Assembly: GCA_019239815.1 (NCBI GenBank)
Contig: JAFAZL010000833.1
Span: 1-5,920, forward strand
Length of the DNA stretch: 5,920 nucleotides
Direction of reading: 5' to 3'
DNA from: Acidobacteriota bacterium
GTDB taxonomy: Bacteria; Acidobacteriota; Terriglobia; Acidoferrales; UBA7541
Part shown: positions 1 to 5,866 of the stretch, piece by piece
Position numbering within the stretch: position 1 is the first letter of the stretch
How the letters are laid out: every line of letters starts with the position of its first letter
The notes under the pieces: generated by a model
What the model was told of the DNA's origin: nothing
Database searches by the model: none
Seen by the model: the letters and a program-made list of their open reading frames with translations, nothing else
Translations under genes and position numbers: made by a program

Positions 1-2
1 TC

Positions 3-1700
3 CCGCTCGTCCACATCACGCACAAGAGCGGCGGTTCCGCCGATATCCTTCCGGGTGCGATCACCGATCAACCCGATGCTGCCGTCGCCGATTTCCCCGC
101 GTATCAGGATGTCCGCGTCAAATCGATCCGCATCCTTGGTCTCGAGCCCTCGGATATCCTTGAATACCGCGTCATCACCACGACAACACACCCCGCCCTC
201 GCGCCGGAGTTTTGGCTGGACCACAACTTCGATCGGACCGGCGTCGTCACAAAAGAAATCTTCGAGCTCGATCTACCCGCGATTCGCTTTGCAGCGCACT
301 CAGGAACAACGACTGAAGTCGGACAAATTCGAATCTCGGCCGAAACTCCCGTAGCCTCAAAAACCGAAAACGGCTCCGGCGACGACGGGCGTCTGTTGTA
401 CCGCTGGAGCGTGGCTTCATCCGATCTTCCGAAATCGGCAAACGATCCGACGTCCGGCGATTCCGATGTCGCCATCACTACTTTTAGCTCCTGGGATCAA
501 CTCCAGCGCCGAATGCAATCCGCCTTGCAAGCGCACCCAACTCCTGAGTTGTGGACGCAGGCTGCGACCGCAATGAAGAATGCCCCGCACGATCAGACGA
601 CTCCTGAAGTGGCGTACTACAATTTCGTCGCGACGAAAATTCGCACCGTCGATCTTCCGCTCGACCTCAGCCGTTTCGGCAAGCGCGGATATTCCGAAAC
701 TCTCTCGTCAGGCTTCGGCTCACCCGAAGACAAAATCTCGCTCTACACTGCGCTCACGTCGCGCACCAAGCCGGTCAAGACGCTCCTCGTAACCACCGTC
801 GAGGCGCCGGAAAAGCAGCTTCCTCGCCCTTCGCTTTTCTCTCAGGTCCTCGTGGCGATCGAAGAAGGCAAGCACACCATCTATCTCGATCCCGATCTCG
901 AAGTCGCTCCGTGGGGTGTGATACGTCCCGATCTTCGCGGCAAAAAAGCGCTCGAACTCGGCGCAAACTGCGCCGGCGAATCATGCTGGATGAATATCTC
1001 GGGCGAGTTGCCGTTTTCTTCGACGCAGCGCGTCACCGTCGACGCCACGATCACGCCTGACGGCGCGCTCGACGCAAAAGTGAAATACAGCATGCGCGGT
1101 GACAATGAATTGCTGCTGCGCATGGCGTTCCATCAATCGCCGCGCGACAAATGGAAAGAAGTCGCGCAACTGATGTCGTTGTCCGATGGCTTCCGGGGCA
1201 AGATTCTCTCGGCTAGCGCATCCGATCCGTACGCAACGAAGAACGCGTTCACCGTCGAGTACGAAATATCGCAGCCGAAATTTGTCGATTGGTCGAAAAA
1301 GCCAGTGCGCATTCCTGCGCCACTTCCAGTGCTAACCGTCCCTGATATTCCGGGGAAAATGGGTGGGGCGGAGAAAACGGGACCGATCGATCTCGGTACT
1401 CCGCTCGATGTCGAGACCCGCGTGACGCTGCATCTTCCAACCGGCACGAGCGTCGAACTTCCGACCGGTACCGTCGTCGATCGCGACTACGCCACGTTTG
1501 TCTCGCGTTACAACACCAATTCCGGCGTCATCACCGCGATTCGCCACATCAACTTTCTGCAGCGTCGTGTGGCCCCCGATCGCAAACCCGACTACGCTGC
1601 ATTTCTGCACGCCGTCCAAACCGACCAGGCGCAGCTCTTCACACTGACGCGCGCGGACGGATCATCAACGACGGCATCGAGCGCGCCACAAAAGCCTTAA
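3..1700 (+). CDS. DUF3857/transglutaminase-like domain protein, 5' end missing (catalytically degenerate)
   Basis: The open frame runs in from the left edge and ends at TAA 1698-1700, giving 565 visible residues. The TTG at 396 is internal, because the frame is open and family-like upstream of it. Residues about 1-130 fit the end of a DUF3857 beta domain, with the family-like string HPALAPEFWLDHNFDRTGVV. Residues about 160-310 fit a transglutaminase-like core, and the rest is a beta-rich C-terminal region resembling other acidobacterial members (RGDNELLLRMAF, SDGFRGKI, YEISQPKFVDWS). The usual GDCKDK motif reads GSPEDK (Pro241 at the Cys position). The usual FxHxI His position is Gln281 (FSQVLVA). 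The Asp of YLDPD (296) remains. Cysteine-protease or transglutaminase chemistry is therefore unlikely, and a binding or structural role at the cell surface is my inference. The signal peptide, if any, lies outside the window. The gene converges with frr. The family call is fairly sure; the function is unknown. Confidence 0.8.
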   Translation, partial: PLVHITHKSGGSADILPGAITDQPDAAVADFPAYQDVRVKSIRILGLEPSDILEYRVITTTTHPALAPEFWLDHNFDRTGVVTKEIFELDLPAIRFAAHSGTTTEVGQIRISAETPVASKTENGSGDDGRLLYRWSVASSDLPKSANDPTSGDSDVAITTFSSWDQLQRRMQSALQAHPTPELWTQAATAMKNAPHDQTTPEVAYYNFVATKIRTVDLPLDLSRFGKRGYSETLSSGFGSPEDKISLYTALTSRTKPVKTLLVTTVEAPEKQLPRPSLFSQVLVAIEEGKHTIYLDPDLEVAPWGVIRPDLRGKKALELGANCAGESCWMNISGELPFSSTQRVTVDATITPDGALDAKVKYSMRGDNELLLRMAFHQSPRDKWKEVAQLMSLSDGFRGKILSASASDPYATKNAFTVEYEISQPKFVDWSKKPVRIPAPLPVLTVPDIPGKMGGAEKTGPIDLGTPLDVETRVTLHLPTGTSVELPTGTVVDRDYATFVSRYNTNSGVITAIRHINFLQRRVAPDRKPDYAAFLHAVQTDQAQLFTLTRADGSSTTASSAPQKP

Positions 1701-1748
1701 TCTTAAGTTTGAAAAGCTAGCTTAGGAACGAGCAGTTTCGGGCGGCTT

Positions 1749-2321
1749 CTACAGCCCCATGATTTCTTTTTCTTTTGTCGCGCTCAGATCTTCTATCTTC
1801 TTCGTCTCTGTGTGAGACAACTTGTCCAGTTCTTCCAGCGATCGCTTCTGCTCATCCTGGCTGATCTTCTTGTCCTTCTCGAGTTTATCGATGGCTTCCT
1901 TGATATCGCGGCGAACATTCCGAATCGCAGTGCGGTGATTCTCCAGCACCTTGTGCAGGTGCTTCACCATATCTTTGCGGCGATCTTCGGTAAGTGCCGG
2001 AATCGGCACGCGCACAACTTTGCCGTCGTTCGTCGGATTCAGTCCCAGATCGGAAGTCCGAATCGCCTTGTCAATCAGTGGCACGACGCCCGGATCCCAC
2101 GGCGAAATCACGATCATCGTCGGATCGGGCGTTGTCATCGTGCCGAGCTGATTCACCGGCATCGGCGTCCCGTGATAATCCACGCGAATCCCATCGAGCA
2201 GCGACGCATTCGCGCGCCCCGTTCGCAGCGTCGCAATCTCTTTGCGGAAATCCTCGATCGCTTTTTCCATACGCGTCTTCCCAGCCGCTGACGCTTCCTT
2301 CGTAGAACCAATCGTCGTCAT
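1749..2321 (-). CDS. frr: Ribosome recycling factor (RRF)
   Basis: RRF acts with EF-G to split post-termination ribosomes into subunits in the cytoplasm. The product is 190 aa, close to the usual 185. Residues about 1-35 and 112-190 form the long-helix domain I. Residues about 36-110 form the beta domain II. Recognisable blocks are RTGRANASLLDGI (33-45), YHGTPMPVNQLG (49-60), ISPWDPGVVPLIDKAI (72-87), the VPIPALTEDRRKDMVK block (105-120) and RNVRRD (134-139), whose arginines match the ribosome-contact region in known RRFs. The ATG at 2319-2321 has an AGAGGA ribosome binding site (2327-2332) five bases upstream. It lies 79 bp after pyrH and is probably cotranscribed with it, since no terminator separates them. 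The stop is TAG. No obvious terminator follows before the convergent plus-strand gene. All conserved blocks appear intact. Confidence 0.97.
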   Translation of the reverse strand: MTTIGSTKEASAAGKTRMEKAIEDFRKEIATLRTGRANASLLDGIRVDYHGTPMPVNQLGTMTTPDPTMIVISPWDPGVVPLIDKAIRTSDLGLNPTNDGKVVRVPIPALTEDRRKDMVKHLHKVLENHRTAIRNVRRDIKEAIDKLEKDKKISQDEQKRSLEELDKLSHTETKKIEDLSATKEKEIMGL

Positions 2322-2369
2322 ATCCGTCCTCTACCATCCGAAACCCGAGGGTATCGTTCTCGTCTTCTA

Positions 2370-2397
2370 ATTTCCATTTGCCAACTTCCAATTTCCG
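2370..2397. repeat. Four imperfect tandem 7-bp units in the pyrH-frr spacer
   Basis: On the plus strand the units are ATTTCCA, TTTGCCA, ACTTCCA and ATTTCCG, end to end and stopping three bases from the pyrH stop codon. All share a central T at position 3 and CC at positions 5-6. The AT-rich make-up differs from the GC-rich coding DNA around it. It may be a small intergenic repeat or chance low complexity. Confidence 0.55.
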
Positions 2398-2400
2398 CTT

Positions 2401-3165
2401 CTAGGCAGGTGTAACCGTAGAACCCACGCGCTCGCCCAGCACGACGCGCTTGATGTTCCCATGCCGATTCATGTTAAACACGACAATCGGCATCCCGTTG
2501 TCCATGCACAGAGAAATCGCCGTCGAGTCCATCACCTTCAAATCCTGATGCAAAACATCGCGATATGTGATCTGCGCGAAGAACTTCGCATCCGATACTC
2601 GCTCCGGATCGGCGTCGTAAATTCCATCGACACGCGTCGCCTTCAAGATCACGTCCGCCTTGATTTCCATCGCGCGCAACGCAGCCGCGGTGTCCGTCGA
2701 AAAGTATGGATTCCCCGTTCCAGCGCCGAAAATGACGACGCGCCCCTTTTCCAGATGCCGCACCGCGCGTCGCCGGATGAACGGCTCCGCCACCTGGTGC
2801 ATGCCGATTGCGCTCTGCACCCGGGTGTGCACTCCTTCTTTCTCCAGAGCGTCTTGCAATGCCAGCGCGTTAATCATCGTCGCCAGCATCCCCATGTAAT
2901 CACCAGTCGCGCGATCGATCTCAAATCCCTTTTGCCGGCCGCCGCGAAAAATGTTGCCGCCACCGACCATGATCGCGATCTCGACCCCAAGATCGCGAAC
3001 TTCTTTCAGCTCTTGGGCGATCGCCTGAATCGTTTCGCCGTGAATGCCAAATCCCTGTGGCCCTTGAAGTGATTCGCCCGAAAGCTTCAAAACGATGCGC
3101 TTGTACTTCGGCAGGTTTTTCTTCCAGCCGCCGCTACTCTTACTTGCCGTCTTTTTCGCCGCCAT
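2401..3165 (-). CDS. pyrH: Uridylate kinase (UMP kinase)
   Basis: PyrH phosphorylates UMP to UDP with ATP in pyrimidine nucleotide synthesis. It is a hexameric amino-acid-kinase-fold enzyme in the cytoplasm and is often allosterically controlled by GTP and UTP. The product is 254 aa. Motifs in order are KLSGESL (27-33, phosphate-binding loop), GGGNIFRG (68-75), [20 protein letters not shown] (89-108), [15 protein letters not shown] (147-161, nucleotide site), [13 protein letters not shown] (175-187) and [18 protein letters not shown] (214-231). The N-terminus carries a Lys-rich stretch of about 20 residues before the first strand, roughly 10 longer than in E. coli PyrH. No later ATG is plausible. 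GGAG at 3170-3173 sits four bases before the ATG at 3163-3165. An extended -10 promoter candidate lies about 36 bases upstream, after the tsf terminator. pyrH and frr therefore probably form their own transcript. Confidence 0.97.
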   Translation of the reverse strand: MAAKKTASKSSGGWKKNLPKYKRIVLKLSGESLQGPQGFGIHGETIQAIAQELKEVRDLGVEIAIMVGGGNIFRGGRQKGFEIDRATGDYMGMLATMINALALQDALEKEGVHTRVQSAIGMHQVAEPFIRRRAVRHLEKGRVVIFGAGTGNPYFSTDTAAALRAMEIKADVILKATRVDGIYDADPERVSDAKFFAQITYRDVLHQDLKVMDSTAISLCMDNGMPIVVFNMNRHGNIKRVVLGERVGSTVTPA

Positions 3166-3200
3166 GAGTCTCCGGGATGAACGATCTCAAAAGCTTCGGA

Positions 3201-3209
3201 ATTGTAACA
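3201..3209 (-). promoter_or_regulatory. Extended -10 promoter candidate for pyrH
   Basis: On the minus strand the bases read TGTTACAAT, a TGn extended -10 with TACAAT (five of six against TATAAT). No good -35 lies 16-18 bases upstream, which is usual for extended -10 promoters. A start near 3194 would give a 5' untranslated region of about 29 bases. Its place between the tsf terminator and pyrH makes a promoter expected here. Confidence 0.5.
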
Positions 3210-3297
3210 AACATCCGCGGCGTGCGGCAGATCATCGCGCACACGCGCCGGGGCACGGCACCGCCGTGTCCGTCTGAATCCTGTCCCGCGCACTACA

Positions 3298-3331
3298 AAG
3301 AAAAAGGCGTCCCGGCAAAGCCGGAACGCCT
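3298..3331 (-). terminator. Intrinsic terminator after tsf
   Basis: Read on the minus strand, a 12-pair stem (AGGCGT, a U-G pair, CCGGC, loop UUU, GCCGG, ACGCCU) runs straight into a U-rich tail (TTTTTCTTT). It begins 28 bases after the tsf stop. The U-G pair on this strand would be a C-A mismatch on the plus strand, and only this side has the U-run, so it works for tsf. A small TTCAAT/ATTGAA hairpin (3331-3347) lies just before it. Confidence 0.92.
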
Positions 3332-3358
3332 TCAATAGTTGATTGAAATGGCCGAAGC

Positions 3359-4021
3359 TTACGCGGTAACCGGTGCAGCCACTTCAGCCGACGCCGTGCC
3401 ACCGGCAACCTCGCCCACCTTGAACCGCACGAAGCGCCGCACGGAGATATTCTCGCCAAGCTTCGCAATCGCCTGCGTGATCATCTCTCCGATCGTCACC
3501 GACTCGTCCTTGATGTAGTGCTGTTCGTAGAGGCAATTCTCCTCATAGAACTTTTCCATCTTGCCGGTTACGATGCGCTCGATAACCGCCTCGGGCTTGC
3601 CGGTAGCTTTCGCCTGATCCTTGTAAATTTCGCGCTCGCGCTCGAGCATCTCGGGCGTGACTTCCTCGCGGCGCAAATAGCGCGGGTCGATCGCGGCGAT
3701 ATGCATCGCCACGTCGTGGCAAAGCTGCTGGAAAGCCTCCGTGCGCGCCACGAAGTCCGACTCGCAGTTGACCTCGACGATCACGCCGATTTTCCCACCG
3801 GCGTGAATGTAGTGGCCGACGAGCCCTTCCGACGCCTGGCGCTGCGCCTTCTTGGCAGCCGCCGCTTGCCCCTTCTTGCGCAGGATGTCGATCGCCTTCT
3901 CGATGTCGGCACTCGATTCCACGAGCGCGGCGCGGCAGTCGGCGAAACCGGCTCCGGTCCGTTCGCGCAGTTCTTTCACGAGGTTCGCTGGTATTTGCAT
4001 GGCTTGCGGTTGTGTACTCAT
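3359..4021 (-). CDS. tsf: Translation elongation factor Ts (short form)
   Basis: EF-Ts is the nucleotide exchange factor that releases GDP from EF-Tu. At 220 aa it is the short type, against about 280 aa in E. coli. Residues 13-51 form the UBA-like N-terminal domain with the EF-Tu-contacting signature [19 protein letters not shown]. The core begins with [21 protein letters not shown] (73-93), which contains the conserved [ST]DFVAR motif. [19 protein letters not shown] (159-177) and [11 protein letters not shown] (194-204) are further EF-Ts blocks. The C-terminal tail is Ala/Val-rich and unconserved. The ATG at 4019-4021 is chosen because it starts the natural N-terminus. Its ribosome binding site is weak (purine-rich GAAGAAAAGG abutting the ATG). 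An internal ATG at 3998-4000 has no better site. The gene lies 146 bp after rpsB behind a strong hairpin, and a textbook terminator follows it. Confidence 0.97.
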   Translation of the reverse strand: MSTQPQAMQIPANLVKELRERTGAGFADCRAALVESSADIEKAIDILRKKGQAAAAKKAQRQASEGLVGHYIHAGGKIGVIVEVNCESDFVARTEAFQQLCHDVAMHIAAIDPRYLRREEVTPEMLEREREIYKDQAKATGKPEAVIERIVTGKMEKFYEENCLYEQHYIKDESVTIGEMITQAIAKLGENISVRRFVRFKVGEVAGGTASAEVAAPVTA

Positions 4022-4074
4022 CCTTTTCTTCTACTCTTTCATTGTTTCGACGAAATTAATTTTTGTGAAACGCG

Positions 4075-4093
4075 GCCCTTTGGGGCAAAAGGC
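4075..4093 (-). promoter_or_regulatory. Second hairpin in the tsf leader
   Basis: On the minus strand GCCTTTTG pairs with CAAAGGGC (8 pairs, one U-G) around a CCC loop. It lies directly after the rpsB terminator-like hairpin and before an AT-rich stretch (4043-4070) that leads to the tsf start. There is no U-run. It could be part of the tsf 5' untranslated region or a 3' end stabiliser. I see no convincing promoter in the AT-rich part, although a weak one could sit there. Confidence 0.4.
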
Positions 4094-4102
4094 TCTAGCT
4101 GC

Positions 4103-4142
4103 AAAACGGCCCGGCGCATCTTGTAAACGAGAGCGCCGGGCC
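4103..4142 (-). terminator. Terminator or attenuator hairpin between rpsB and tsf
   Basis: On the minus strand a perfect 10-pair GC stem (GGCCCGGCGC / GCGCCGGGCC, 4133-4142 with 4108-4117) is extended inside by UCU/AGA across a bulged U. It is followed by G then UUUU (4103-4106). It starts 25 bases after the rpsB stop. The stem is very strong but the U-tract is short. It may therefore end only part of the transcripts, or protect the rpsB 3' end, while letting some polymerase enter tsf. Confidence 0.75.
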
Positions 4143-4167
4143 CGTTGAATCTTGCCAGCGCGGATTG

Positions 4168-5049
4168 TTAGCGCTTTTCCTCGTCCGGCGGGACCGTCGC
4201 CTCGACGCCTTCAGCCGCGGGTTCGGCAGCTGCTTCCGCTCCCTCGACGAAATCGCCTTCCTGCTTCTCGTACTGCTCGTACTTGCTCGTGTCGACGTAC
4301 TCGACACCATCTACGACTGCCTGGTCTTCCGCCGACTTCTGCTCGGCAACCTGCGATTGCGCGTACAGGTTATGTCCTTCGAGCACCGATTCCGAGATCT
4401 TCGACGTGAACAAGCGAATCGCGCGCAACGCGTCATCGTTGCCCGGGATGATCCAGTCCACGACATCGGGGTCGCAATTCGTATCGACCACCGAAACCAC
4501 CGGCACGCCCATCCGGCGCGCTTCCTTCACGGCGATCTCTTCGGCGTTCGAGTCGATGACGAACATTGCGTCGGGCAGCTGCGTCATGTTCTCGATGCCC
4601 GCCAGGTTCTGCAGCAGGTGCTTCATTTCGCGATCCAGCCGCGCGCGCTCTTTCTTGGAGAGCTCTTCCATGCGGCCATCTTCGCCCATCGCCTTTAGCA
4701 ACTTGAGGCGCTTGATCGACTTCTGCAGCGTCGCCCAGTTCGTGAGGGTGCCGCCCAACCAGCGGTGGTTCACATAGAACGCGCCGCAGCGCTTCGCCTC
4801 TTCGGCGACCGCTTCCTGGGCTTGGCGCTTGGTGCCGACAAACAAAACTGTGCGGCCATGCGCAGAAATTTCGCTCACGAAGCGGCTCGCTTCGCGAAAC
4901 ATCTTCAATGTCTTTTGCAAATCGATGATGTGAATGCCGTTGCGTTCCCCGAAGATGTATTCCTTCATCTTGGGGTTCCATCGACGCGTCTGGTGACCGA
5001 AGTGAACTCCGGCCTCCAGGAGTTCTTTCATTGTGATTTCTACTGCCAA
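4168..5049 (-). CDS. rpsB: 30S ribosomal protein S2 with acidic C-terminal extension
   Basis: S2 binds late in 30S assembly, near S1 and the mRNA exit region. The product is 293 aa. Residues 1-225 cover the whole S2 fold. S2 signature 1 is [15 protein letters not shown] (14-28). [11 protein letters not shown] (71-81) and [12 protein letters not shown] (97-108) follow. Signature 2 spans [19 protein letters not shown] (159-177) and [25 protein letters not shown] (187-211). Residues about 230-293 form an acidic tail with 18 Asp/Glu against 5 Lys/Arg, absent from the 241-aa E. coli protein. The start is TTG (5047-5049) with AGGAGG (5054-5059) four bases upstream. It gives [14 protein letters not shown], matching the usual N-terminus. 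The first ATG (codon 7) would cut into the conserved start. A hairpin-rich leader precedes the gene and a terminator-like hairpin follows it. Confidence 0.97.
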   Translation of the reverse strand: MAVEITMKELLEAGVHFGHQTRRWNPKMKEYIFGERNGIHIIDLQKTLKMFREASRFVSEISAHGRTVLFVGTKRQAQEAVAEEAKRCGAFYVNHRWLGGTLTNWATLQKSIKRLKLLKAMGEDGRMEELSKKERARLDREMKHLLQNLAGIENMTQLPDAMFVIDSNAEEIAVKEARRMGVPVVSVVDTNCDPDVVDWIIPGNDDALRAIRLFTSKISESVLEGHNLYAQSQVAEQKSAEDQAVVDGVEYVDTSKYEQYEKQEGDFVEGAEAAAEPAAEGVEATVPPDEEKR

Positions 5050-5053
5050 GTTG

Positions 5054-5059
5054 CCTCCT
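5054..5059 (-). promoter_or_regulatory. Ribosome binding site of rpsB
   Basis: AGGAGG is a perfect match to the anti-Shine-Dalgarno core and ends four bases before TTG 5047-5049. It supports the TTG rather than the ATG six codons downstream. Confidence 0.85.
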
Positions 5060-5068
5060 CTTTAGATT

Positions 5069-5209
5069 GCTGCTTGCGGCAGCTGTCATCGATCGCGCCG
5101 ATGACTCGCTGCAGAGCAGCCTTTTTGCCGGCGGCTTGCCGGCCGTGATCTCGACGAGCGCCTTACGACGCTCGCCGGAGCTCATTGCGACCCGGCACTG
5201 TGCACCGGG
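5069..5209 (-). promoter_or_regulatory. rpsB leader: six tandem hairpins
   Basis: Between the rpsI stop and the rpsB ribosome binding site, six non-overlapping stems follow one another on the minus strand. They are 5191-5209 (CCCGG/CCGGG plus U-G pairs), 5155-5174 (CGAGCG/CGCTCG), 5127-5143 (GCCGGC/GCCGGC), 5108-5120 (GCTGC/GCAGC), 5085-5105 (GTCATCG/CGATGAC) and 5069-5083 (GCTGC/GCAGC). The last ends 10 bases before AGGAGG. None has a U-run, so they are not terminators. Autoregulation by S2 through its leader is known in other bacteria; a similar role here is inference. Confidence 0.45.
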
Positions 5210-5219
5210 CCGCTGAAAA

Positions 5220-5636
5220 CTAACGCTTCGTGAACTGGAAGCGCTTGCGCGCGCCCTTTTGCCCGTACTTCTTGCGTTCCTTCATACGGGAGTCACGCGT
5301 CAAAAATCCGTTGGTGCGGAGCGACGGACGCAGCTCTGGATTGAAGCGCGCAATCGCGCGCGACAGCCCCATGCGCACGGCTCCAGCCTGCCCGCCGACG
5401 CCGCCGCCATTCGCGGTGGCCACGACATCCACCTGGTCGCCCAGGTTGGTGAACTTCAGCGGCTCGGTCGCATCATGCTTCCACGCATGATTCGGAAAAT
5501 ACTGATCAGCGTTTCGACCGTTCACCGTGAATTTGCCCGATCCGGCGCGCAGAAACACTCGCGCGATCGACTCTTTGCGGCGGCCGGTGCCGAGAAACCA
5601 GGAATTGCCCCCGAGGGGCGAAGCGCTCGAACTCAA
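5220..5636 (-). CDS. rpsI: 30S ribosomal protein S9
   Basis: S9 is a 30S head protein whose C-terminal tail reaches the P-site tRNA. The product is 138 aa, slightly over the usual 130. GTGRRKESIARVFL (16-29) is the N-terminal signature. FTVNGRNADQYFP, NGGGVGGQAGAVRMGLSRAI and LRTNGFLTRDSRMKERKKYG follow. The basic end GARKRFQFTKR keeps the terminal Lys-Arg expected to contact tRNA. The start is TTG at 5634-5636, with a perfect AGGAGG (5641-5646) four bases upstream. No ATG or GTG gives a complete signature, so the first 10 or so residues (Ser/Gly-rich) are lineage-specific. A long structured spacer of 230 bp separates it from rplM, and 170 bp follow before rpsB. The stop is TAG at 5220-5222. 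Confidence 0.96.
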   Translation of the reverse strand: MSSSASPLGGNSWFLGTGRRKESIARVFLRAGSGKFTVNGRNADQYFPNHAWKHDATEPLKFTNLGDQVDVVATANGGGVGGQAGAVRMGLSRAIARFNPELRPSLRTNGFLTRDSRMKERKKYGQKGARKRFQFTKR

Positions 5637-5640
5637 CGTT

Positions 5641-5646
5641 CCTCCT
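5641..5646 (-). promoter_or_regulatory. Ribosome binding site of rpsI
   Basis: AGGAGG ends four bases before TTG 5634-5636. It is the main evidence for that start, since no ATG lies nearby in frame. The same motif and spacing occur at rpsB. Confidence 0.85.
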
Positions 5647-5674
5647 AAATCAAGACGACAAAAATCGGCACATC

Positions 5675-5706
5675 AAAAAACCGTAGTTCGACACCAAACT
5701 CGGTTT
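5675..5706 (-). terminator. Terminator-like hairpin just upstream of rpsI
   Basis: On the minus strand AAACCG + AGUUU pairs with GAACU + CGGUUU, 11 pairs with one bulged A and a 6-base loop, running into six U residues (5675-5680). It lies in the rplM-rpsI spacer and ends 28 bases before the rpsI ribosome binding site. The stem is only moderately GC-rich. It could end rplM transcripts partly, or be the switch of an attenuator controlling rpsI-rpsB. Confidence 0.6.
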
Positions 5707-5866
5707 ACCCGTTTTGCCTGGCTGGCTTCCTACCTCGACGAAGGAAGGCACCGCAACAAGCGGAAAAACCCATCTGGACCACTACGTGGAGACTGAATAC
5801 TGCAGGTTGTTACACCTACTGAACCGCAATCCCCTAAACTCTACCCTACGAGCCGCTTGCAGCCTT

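Larger units (their letters stand above)
5637..5866 (-). promoter_or_regulatory. Long structured rplM-rpsI spacer (candidate rpsI leader)
   Basis: This gap of 230 bp sits where many bacteria have only a few bases. I find no credible gene, tRNA or clear promoter in it. In transcription order it offers short hairpins at 5802-5819 (6 pairs with one G-U), 5779-5789 (CCAC/GTGG), 5751-5763 (CCGC/GCGG) and 5726-5747 (CTTCCT/AGGAAG). The terminator-like hairpin (5675-5706) and then the ribosome binding site follow. The small stems taken one by one are weak evidence; the arrangement before a terminator-like element suggests a leader RNA. Confidence 0.4.

Noticed and set aside
396..1700. TTG at 396 as the start of the DUF3857 gene
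   Set aside because: The same frame is open from position 3 and encodes typical DUF3857 sequence upstream, so this is only an internal codon.
4031..4042. Three-codon mini-ORF (ATG AAA GAG TAG) just before tsf
   Set aside because: Too short and without a ribosome binding site of its own; expected by chance in an AT-rich leader.
4043..4106. A sigma-70 type promoter for tsf (TTGCCC with AAAAAT at 18 bases)
   Set aside because: Only about four of six matches in each box; too weak to list as a feature without start-site data.
1812..4777. Long plus-strand open frames antisense to frr, pyrH, tsf and rpsB
   Set aside because: They lack family motifs and mirror the conserved minus-strand genes; they are by-products of GC-rich codon use.
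4433..5185. 250-codon minus-strand open frame overlapping rpsB, beginning MSSGERRKALVEITAGKPPAK
   Set aside because: Most of it is rpsB read out of frame (Arg/Gly/Pro-rich, no family). Its first 45 codons cover the hairpin-rich leader, and its start has no good ribosome binding site.
5527..5796. 89-codon plus-strand open frame across the rpsI start and the rplM-rpsI spacer
   Set aside because: It is antisense to rpsI, has Arg-rich shadow-type composition and lacks a recognisable domain.
5637..5866. Possible tRNA or other classical RNA gene in the rplM-rpsI spacer
   Set aside because: No cloverleaf arms, T-loop consensus or anticodon stem could be placed; only short hairpins are present.
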